From positions 47,520,751 through 47,584,750 of the forward strand of contig CM075942.1 of the NCBI GenBank assembly GCA_038030265.1: a stretch of DNA of 64,000 bases, written 5' to 3'. The notes beneath the pieces were generated by a model. The model had not been told where the DNA came from, did not search any database, and saw nothing but the letters and a program-made list of their open reading frames with translations. Each line of letters opens with the position of its first letter. Position 1 is the first letter of the stretch. A program made the position numbers and the translations under genes. The DNA comes from Corythucha ciliata (lineage: Eukaryota; Arthropoda; Insecta; Hemiptera; Tingidae). Of the stretch, positions 56,585 through 64,000 are shown one piece after another.

Positions 56585-56895
56585 GCTGGTACACACGCTT
56601 CGTGTGAGGTCCATTAACTTGTTCTGCGACCATGTGATATTTTCGAAAACGAAAAGGATTCTTTTGGGACCTTCCTTGTACCGTATTGTGTGAATTATGG
56701 CGTTTCATGAAATTTTACCACCCTGCAAAATTGTCCATTAACTTGTACTGCGCAATTTAAATTTCGGAAAACCAGGTAAATATTGCGTCCCAAACGGTTC
56801 CGGTGGCGGTACAAGCAAAGTCCCAAAAGAATCTTTTTCGTTTTTGAAAATATCTCATGGCTGCAGAACAAGTTAATAGACCTCTTCGAGGGGTC
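56585..56895. repeat. Foldback element of about 310 bp
   Basis: Arms of about 90 bp: GAGGTCCATTAACTTGTTCTG pairs with 'cagaacaagttaatagacctc'; AGGATTCTTTTGGGAC pairs with GTCCCAAAAGAATCTT. The centre repeats the TCCATTAACTTGTxCTGCG phrase (56736), so a nested copy may be present. Confidence 0.8.
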
Positions 56896-58565
56896 GTTCA
56901 AGGCGGTGCGCGTGAAAAAAAAAAAAAAAAAAAGTATGCATCAAAAGGAATTTTTTAAGCCACATTCGAATTTTGCCGCTATTCTGGCTTTTTTCCTGTA
57001 CTATCTCGCCAGACGAAACATTTTTGCGGTTCCGCCATACCAAAAACACCATTTTGACGGGTTCCACTCGCTAGAAAAACATTTTAGGAGGTCAGAACAA
57101 CACAAAAATCGAGTTCACCTGTTTTGGTTGCTGGAAAACCACTTACGAGGGGTTGCCTCCATCAAAAACCAACAATTAATTCTACAAATCTCTTATCAGG
57201 CCTCACCATAAAAAAAATCAATTCTCACATCTTATATACTTACTTTTCGCTTACTAAAACACAACTCAAATTTCAGGGATTTTCGTTGCTGAGAAACCAA
57301 TTTCGTAGGGTTGCCCTATTCAAAACCCAATTCCGCGGATGTTGGACACTTAAAACGGAAGTTTCGCTGTAAAAACCCAATTTCTCGGTTTTTGCTGATT
57401 AAAAATTAAAATTCTTGGATTTAGCTAGCTAAAAAACCAATTTGGCAGACTTTTTCCACCAGTTTCGCTGATTTTGTACATTTAAAAACATTTGCGCTGG
57501 TCTGTCTAGATTACCATTTCCGCGGGTTCACTCGCTCAAAACACATTCTCAGTTTAATTTCGTTTACTTGGTTCCTTTAAAATCCAATTTCGGGGGTTTC
57601 TGCCTTATTGACAGCCAAATTTCGTGTCTTTAGCTCTTTATAAAATCAGTTTCGCAGGTTCGGTTAATTCGAAAAACTAGTTTGGCAAAAATGAAACGAA
57701 TGACGAAACACAGATTTCGAAATTTTGACTTATTCAAACCCCGATTCCGCCGGAGATTTTGGTTCTTCCACTTGTTTTGAGTATGATCCAGAGGATCGGA
57801 AAATTAACGGTTCCGCTAACAAAAATAAGTGGAGAGTTCCAATTCCTGCATTTCGCTTACATTTCATTTTTTCATTATTTCAAAAGCCAATTTCGCGGGT
57901 GTGTCTTCTTCAACTCAAAATTTTACAAAATAATGTTTGCTATTTAAAAAAGCATATTTCGTTGGTATGGTTCTTTCTGAAATCAATTATATACAGGTTG
58001 GCCACTTCAAAAAACTGATTTGTAGAAAATCGAACTAAGAACTTCATAATTTTAGCTTTTTCAACCCCAAAGCCGTGGATTTTCGCTCCGCGGATTTACT
58101 ATACTTTACTACTCCATACCCTGGTTCCGCGTATTTTCACTCTTCCAAACACCGAATTACGTGGCCTTAGCTTTTTCTAGAGTTTCGAAGATTACTCAAT
58201 TTTGAAAAACAAAAATGTGGCTTTTTCACAAAGAAAATTCGCGGATTTGGTCCTTTTCAAAACTAAATTTTGTCATTTTGGCTCGTACAAACCCCAGTAT
58301 CGCGGATTTTTCTCTTCGTAGTCCAAATTTTGCTGATTCGATTTGTTCAATGAATTCTAATTTTAGGGAATTTTTGTCTTTTAAAATCCAAATTTCGAGG
58401 TGGGCTTGTCTCTTTAATGCCTCAATTTTGCGGGGATTCGTGGAGTTTTGCTTTTGCGGGGTCCTAGACCATGAGCCCCTTGAATTTCGTGCAGCTGACT
58501 TTCTTCCCCGCACCCTTCGATTATTTTCCCTAATTTGTGGAAATTCATGGGCCAGACGAATCTGA
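56896..58565 (+). repeat. Minisatellite array, subtype CCAATTTCGCGG
   Basis: About 1.6 kb of degenerate units of the form 'aaaacccaatttcgcggattt' followed by 'ggctcttc', period about 28-35 bp. Clear units near 57285, 57310, 57330, 57375, 57430, 57525, 57585, 57650, 57885, 58235, 58260, 58300, 58390 and 58430. The overlapping long open frames (56783-57211, 57725-58018, 58215-58565) reflect the repeat and have no recognisable domain. Confidence 0.8.
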
Positions 58566-61500
58566 GACCTCAAAAGTTTTACTAATGAGGCAAACCCAAG
58601 TTTTTTGACCTAGTCAAACAGAAATTTGTCATTAGCATACGGCAACGGTAGTTTCCGTCGTTCGAAATAGGCCGGTGTCGAGAGTTTACACACCCTTGAA
58701 TCCGTCCTGGTGGTGGGGGGAATACACTTATACACTTACGGAAATAATATCTTAATTAGAACATTTTTAGAAGCCATTTCTGAGTTTAGCGAGAGAGATA
58801 ATGGGGGGGAGGGGTAACTACAAGATATCCCTTCAAATGATTAGTGTTAGTGGACCTGGTTCAGAGTTCTTGAAGTAGGCGTCTCCTACGTACTTTTGGA
58901 TATTACAACAACAACAAAAACTGAAATGGGAGCGAGCGAAACTTGACATTTATCACGCACCGTGATCTATTGGGAAATAATACGACAGTGTTTTAGACTC
59001 TCATTCAGCCTTGATTGATGAGTTTATAAAAAAACGGAAAAAGTGTTATACCATTGGTGGATTATCAGAGGGGAGGGGGGTGAAATGGGTCAATTTCAAA
59101 CTATCATTTTTCACGTTTCTTTCATCGCCAACTATACAAAGGTGGCGATTTTCTTGTTTTCGGAATACCGCGGGTCGACCTGGATGGCCTGCCTCCTCGA
59201 TGGGAAAAAGATGATGGTGAAAATGAGGAGTAATTCCCCAGTAGGAGCAACACGAAAAACTGATTTGATGAGGATCCCTAGAAATGATTGGGTTGAAGAG
59301 GAGGGGCGATGACTTTCAGAGAAGGATCTTCCCAGAATCTGATAGGTAGGTACTGAAATTACGGTGAAACGTTTTTTGGGCTATCGAAGTTGTTCGACTA
59401 CTATCCGTACTGTACCGCACGCCGAGAAAGACGTATAGAGAAAGACAACTCTATCGACCACCCTTCCTCATTCTCTGTGGACACGAAAACTTGTACTAAC
59501 TTGATGAGAGTGTTAAGTTAATCCCCAAAAGACACCTGCCCTTTCACGAGGCTTGTAAGCAAGAAATCGTTCTAAAAAGTTTTCTATTTTGAACAAAAGT
59601 TAATTGCACGAGTTTATCGCACTAGGATAAACGCTTTCGCATGGTCAAGCTCTGGTTAGCTTCAAGGAGGAACTTTAAAGTGGGATAATTAAATTACAGG
59701 TAACGAATTTTTCGTGCCCTATCTTTTTCTCCTTTCGTTAAAAAACAAAACATTTCACTTCCCCGATCTATTTCTGGATTGTTTTAATTTCGTTAATAAA
59801 AATGAGGAGCGTGCATGGAATGAGAAAACTGGCTAGTGCTAGCGTGATTTCAAGCTTGAAACTTCTGCGAGAGAAATAAAAAAGGTGGAGGCATCAACAT
59901 TTTAAGATCATTGGATTCCGTAGAGGAGCTGGAAAACATGGGTGTAATATTCATTTGGAGTACCTAAGGAATGGGACTCGAGGGAGAGTGTTTTTTACGA
60001 ATGTATACTTCAACTTGAAAGAAACGGGAGCATGGTAATGGAGAGAGAGAGAGTGGCATCCCGAGTCTGCTCCTTCCTAGTTCCTATAAAAGTACATATT
60101 TCATTGAAATTTATCAGCGAAGGGGGAAAACGAAGCCAAAATACAATTTTGAGTGAAATAAGGCTTTAAGCCTTGCCTAGAAACGGTAATGCAAAAGAAA
60201 TCAAAGACGCATCTTCGTATCTAACCCCCCCCCCCCCGTCGCTCTAATAACTAGGATTTTTTTTTCTCTCCAGTGGGAAGAATGATTACGGAGAAAGAGC
60301 TTGTTCCATCTGTCACTACACGACTGACGACGATGACTCAGACGAGATAATCCGTTCACTTTCTATCCCATTGCTCAACGTCATGGGCCCTCTCTCTCCC
60401 CCATTCAATATTGCAGTGCCACTGAATTTAATTCAAAAATTGCTACTTTCCTCTTTCTCCCACAATTCAGGAAATGAATAATTCATATAAGGAGACTGAT
60501 GGAGCATTATTAAAAAATTACGTTTTTCTGTCGTGGAAAATCCGGAGGGTGGGGGAGGTAGAGGCATTTTCCTCCTGCAAGTTGTGAATTACGGCGATGT
60601 CAGGGCAATATTTTTTTAGGAAAAAAAAATACTCAAAATAAGTGAACGATCGCGTAGGCGAAATGTGAGAAGAGGACGGGATCGCAGAAGAAGGGGATGT
60701 CTAGGAGGTAGTGGAACCGCTTACGGTAACTCGACAGTTCCCGCTCAACCTCAGACCTGGCGGAGGATTTTTTTGTCGAAAAAAAAATGGAAAAACTTAA
60801 AATGTGATTTTTTTTTATAAATATTATCCGTGGAAGTGCTTTCGGGGGACCATCGAGTGTTTTTTTTTTTTGGTGATTTTTTTTAAAAGGAATAACAATT
60901 ACCTCTGTCTGCATGTTGGCTCTGCATGGAGTTAATAGAAGTGCTATTATGGTCAGGTGAGATACAAAATTTTAAAATTCAGAAAAAGGAGAATGAGATT
61001 AGACAATTTTGAATAATTTTCTCTTGAAACTCATTTCAATTTTACAAGAAAACGGTACTGGAAAAAGTAATTGTTTAAACAATTACTACTGCACGAAAGG
61101 TTCTTGATCCTACAAAAGCGATGTTTTTTTTTGCAAACTCATAAGTAGGTCGAAATACGAGACATTTCGATAGTTTGTTATTTATTTCTTAATTTTTTGG
61201 GTACCAAAACGTAATCAAACGTCCCGGAAAATATAAACCATAGCGATAAAAGCTGAACTTCCTTCCTCCTCTCCAATTTTATTGCAACGCCCCCACAAGA
61301 TAAAAGAGAAAGTCTGGTTTCAATCAAGCAGCTGCTAAATTCAACTCGTATTTTAAAAAAAGTAATTAAAATACAATAGGCAAGTTTCGCGACTTAAAAG
61401 TTCTCGTTCCTCAGGCAGTGATTGTGTTGGTTGGGGGAGCTGCGGTGGAGTCGTTTTCATTTCATAACAATTGTTTCGTTAGTCTTTTTTCCACGAGGTG

Positions 61501-63525
61501 GTAAGAAATAACAAACTGAAATACAAATAAACCTATTACACACGAAATAGTCAACAAAAGAGAAATGTTGACAACCTACCATCATTTATTGGTGGTGGTG
61601 GTGGTGGTGGGGGGGGGGGGTATTTAAGAAAAAGGAAATGGTCTCTAACTAAGGCGTCACATTCGTTCAAGAAATAGGATGCAGACCGAACAAAGACTTC
61701 CCAATACGAGAGAAAGGAAATGTGAGAAATGGATTACCGAGCCCGAAGAAAGGGTTTTACAAAACTAGTTTTCCCATATCTTAAACGCCCGAAACTTTCT
61801 CGGTGTTGTATTTTGAGATTAGGTGCCATTGAAATAACAAACGCAGAATCAAAGAAAAAAGAGGAAGGAAACACTAATTCTTTACGGTATTCTGTCGGCT
61901 GTCCAACGATTAAAAACAACGTTGACCGAAAAGCCCGCTTAGCTCACGTTCTTTCTATCTAAAGGCATGACCACATCGTTTGCAAAAAGGATGGAATCGT
62001 GTGGAATTAAAATTATTTTTAAAAAGACTACCTTCAAAGAATCATTTCCTGGAGAAAATATTAAGATTCACCTTGATGGAAGCCATTTATGGACTTCGCT
62101 ATAGCGAAAAATTTTGATAAAAAGAGAGTTCGTGGCAAAAACAAGAGCCGAAAGCAAAGAAAGCAGGATGTTTCACCGTTAAATTAATGAAATACGAAAA
62201 TATATACATATAGGTATGTATATAATTAGCCCATGCATAATTATATTTTATAGGCTTCAACTGTACGGTTTGAAAGTCATCCGGCCTGACCCCGCTGTCT
62301 CTCCGAAGAAGGAATTTATTTGCATAAAAATGTTTACAAGACGAGTTGAACGGACGTACGCCGTCGTGTAGAAAGAAGCACCCAGTGCTGCCAATGATGA
62401 GGTAATTACGTCATTTGGGCGGTAGCTAATTCAGTGTGTATGATGGGGTTACTGAAAATTGGGGTTGGGAGTCTATGCTAAGGGAGGGACTGATGTCCTC
62501 GGGTATGAAGGTTAGAAGGTGACCTCGCTTTTTGTTTTTTCGGGGCAAAGTTTCGAAAATCTAAATTTGGGTTGAACTATTCTCGTACCCCATATATGGC
62601 CCTTGCCGGTTTTCATGGAGCTAATTTTATAGTTTATAGGTAAAGTTGACCGACAAACAGGGGCAGACTGTGGTATCGAGGCGCAGGGGGAGGGGCGTGC
62701 CTTAAGTGGGCGCCGGTATTTTCAAATACTTTGTGCTGACTTGTTTTCACAAATGAAATTATTGTGGAACCTTGCGTAAGCTTCAGTTTGTGATTGATAA
62801 AGCAGTGGCGTTGAGTATGAAGAGTGATGCAGGCCATCACCCACCCATCCAAATAACGAATTTTGTGACAATAAATCCAAGCCAATTACATAACTAGTTT
62901 CTGGGGCTAAGTTTGCAAGATTTGACCATTTCCGGTATGAGAGGGTGCTGGTCTAGCGGCAGTGCCAGATAACAATTTAAAAGCGTCAGTTATGAAGCCA
63001 AAATTGCGGGTTCGTAAATAGACGTATATAGACGTAAATACACGATTTACGTTTAGGAAAACCTATCAAGTTATAGGGGCTAAAGTACCAGTTAGCCCGG
63101 TAGTGGTTATTTCTGCCGTGAAAATCAGCTTTAGGAGCAAAAGTTCGAGTTGTTTGTCCTTTGAAAGCGAACTTTATGCTTATTCATATAAGCAACGAGA
63201 TCTTTGACTGGCGCCCCCTTCATATACAACCCCTACGAATTTAGGTCATCGCCTCCCTCCAAATGAAACCTAAACCCTACGCCTCCGCGTGATAATTTAT
63301 TACAACCACGAAGGGGACAGAGCCCCTTTTCTGAAACCCGATTTTGTCTTTTCCAAAAACAGAAATTCGCTTGTAATCCATTATTTATGGAAACATAAAT
63401 GTCGGTGGTCTGAGAGGGGCGGGGGGGGGGTTGGACACCCACCCCTCCGGGCCAGTCCGCCACTGCCGACAAAGATGGACAGCACGGACCAGCAATCATA
63501 ACGCTCCGACGTTAGAGATTCACTT
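58566..63525. other. Intergenic or intronic spacer, no gene recognised
   Basis: About 5 kb without a splice-supported coding region. Visible items: a C tract at 60226-60237, a perfect palindrome AGTAATTGTTTAAACAATTACT near 61060, a (GGT)n-G tract at 61591-61620, and TA-rich microsatellite at 62200-62225. The open frames at 59011-59312, 60633-60914, 61729-61962 and 62634-62885 are unrecognised. Confidence 0.4.
61591..61620. repeat. (GGT)n microsatellite running into poly(G)
   Basis: Six GGT units followed by about twelve G; a strong G-quadruplex candidate on the plus strand. Confidence 0.9.
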
Positions 63526-63529
63526 AATT

Positions 63530-64000
63530 TGATACTTCGCCGTTTTACCAGAGTTGTAGAGCCACTCCCGCGAAATTCGTTTTTTTTGGATGAGTTTACC
63601 CCGCGAAATCGTGGTTTATAATCACCGAACGCGGTAAATTTAGCTCTTACCGAACGCGGTAAGAGCTATAAAGTTGTCCAAAAACGCTATAGTTCGCGGT
63701 CTCGTGGACTCAACTTCATAGCTTAAAGCGCTAACTCTTCTTGCAGGCTCTGTGCAAGAAAAAAATACGAGGCTAAATAAGGAAAATAAGCTAAATCGCT
63801 AAGTTCGCGGATTCCACGAGCCAACAAAAAACGGCTCCGAAACTTCCAATTTCGCTGAAACTGAGGCCCAAAGCTTGATGTGCATATTGACCCCCCCCCC
63901 CCCAAGCCGATACTTGCATTTCGAGGATATTTAGCTCTGAAACCTTCAATTTCGCTGCTATTTATTCTTCGAAGCTCGGCTATTTGGCCGCCACTTGCAA
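63530..64000 (+). repeat. Minisatellite cluster at the window end
   Basis: Mixed units: 'ccgcgaaatcgtgg', 'cgctatagttcgcgg', 'aacttccaatttcgctgaaactgaggcc', the last matching the subtype at 34.7-36.2 kb. A perfect hairpin AGCTCTTACCG/CGGTAAGAGCT is at about 63642-63667. The cluster continues past the window edge. Confidence 0.7.

Noticed and set aside
58215..58573. Overlapping 116- and 115-codon frames on opposite strands
   Set aside because: Both are inside the CCAATTTCGCGG minisatellite and show no domain or splice context.

Overview
The window is nuclear DNA of an animal, most probably an arthropod. Its genes have short spliced exons with GT/AG borders. Recognisable genes include a DEG/ENaC (pickpocket-type) channel cluster, MANF, DPM3, CDK9 and STEEP1. 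The transposons (Tc1/mariner with a DD41D transposase, hAT MITE, foldback MITEs) are of kinds common in arthropods. A sap-feeding hemipteran such as a whitefly would fit, but that is a guess. Coding density is low. Most of the sequence is AT-rich repeats, foldback elements and homopolymer runs.

Layout. 0.3-1.7 kb: DPM3 (+) and MANF (-) in convergent order, both complete, with only 263 bp between stop codons. 2.5-10.6 kb: degenerate ~30-bp minisatellite arrays and dispersed repeats. 10.65-11.22 kb: a hAT-type MITE with a perfect 8-bp target duplication. 11.4-27.6 kb: a three-copy DEG/ENaC array (-). Copies A and B each have nine recognisable exons and each carries one frame lesion; copy C is a truncated relic. 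A recent Tc1/mariner element (15.23-17.89 kb, ~490-bp inverted repeats, intact transposase) and a second TA-flanked element lie between A and B. 27.8-36.2 kb: foldback MITEs, a LINE endonuclease fragment, a 2.8-kb element with ~380-bp inverted arms around a cysteine-rich ORF, and more minisatellite. 36.8-37.9 kb: a spliced Cys/Pro/Lys-rich protein gene (+). 38.8-44.8 kb: complete CDK9 (-) in seven exons, with a 4.4-kb first intron full of foldback repeats. 48.1-51.2 kb: complete STEEP1 (+) in four exons, whose last intron and exon are tandemly duplicated. 51.5-64 kb: no gene recognised; large inverted repeats and minisatellite arrays.

The housekeeping genes act separately: dolichol-phosphate mannose synthesis (DPM3), ER proteostasis (MANF), transcription elongation (CDK9) and STING-exit/STEEP function (STEEP1). 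No operon-like logic is evident. The strongest unexplained signal is the set of ~30-bp repeats around an AATTCGCGG-like core, which recurs in both orientations across at least ten places, next to an unusual density of long foldback elements. Exon joins were made by eye from splice consensus, reading frame and family similarity; no alignment or search was run.
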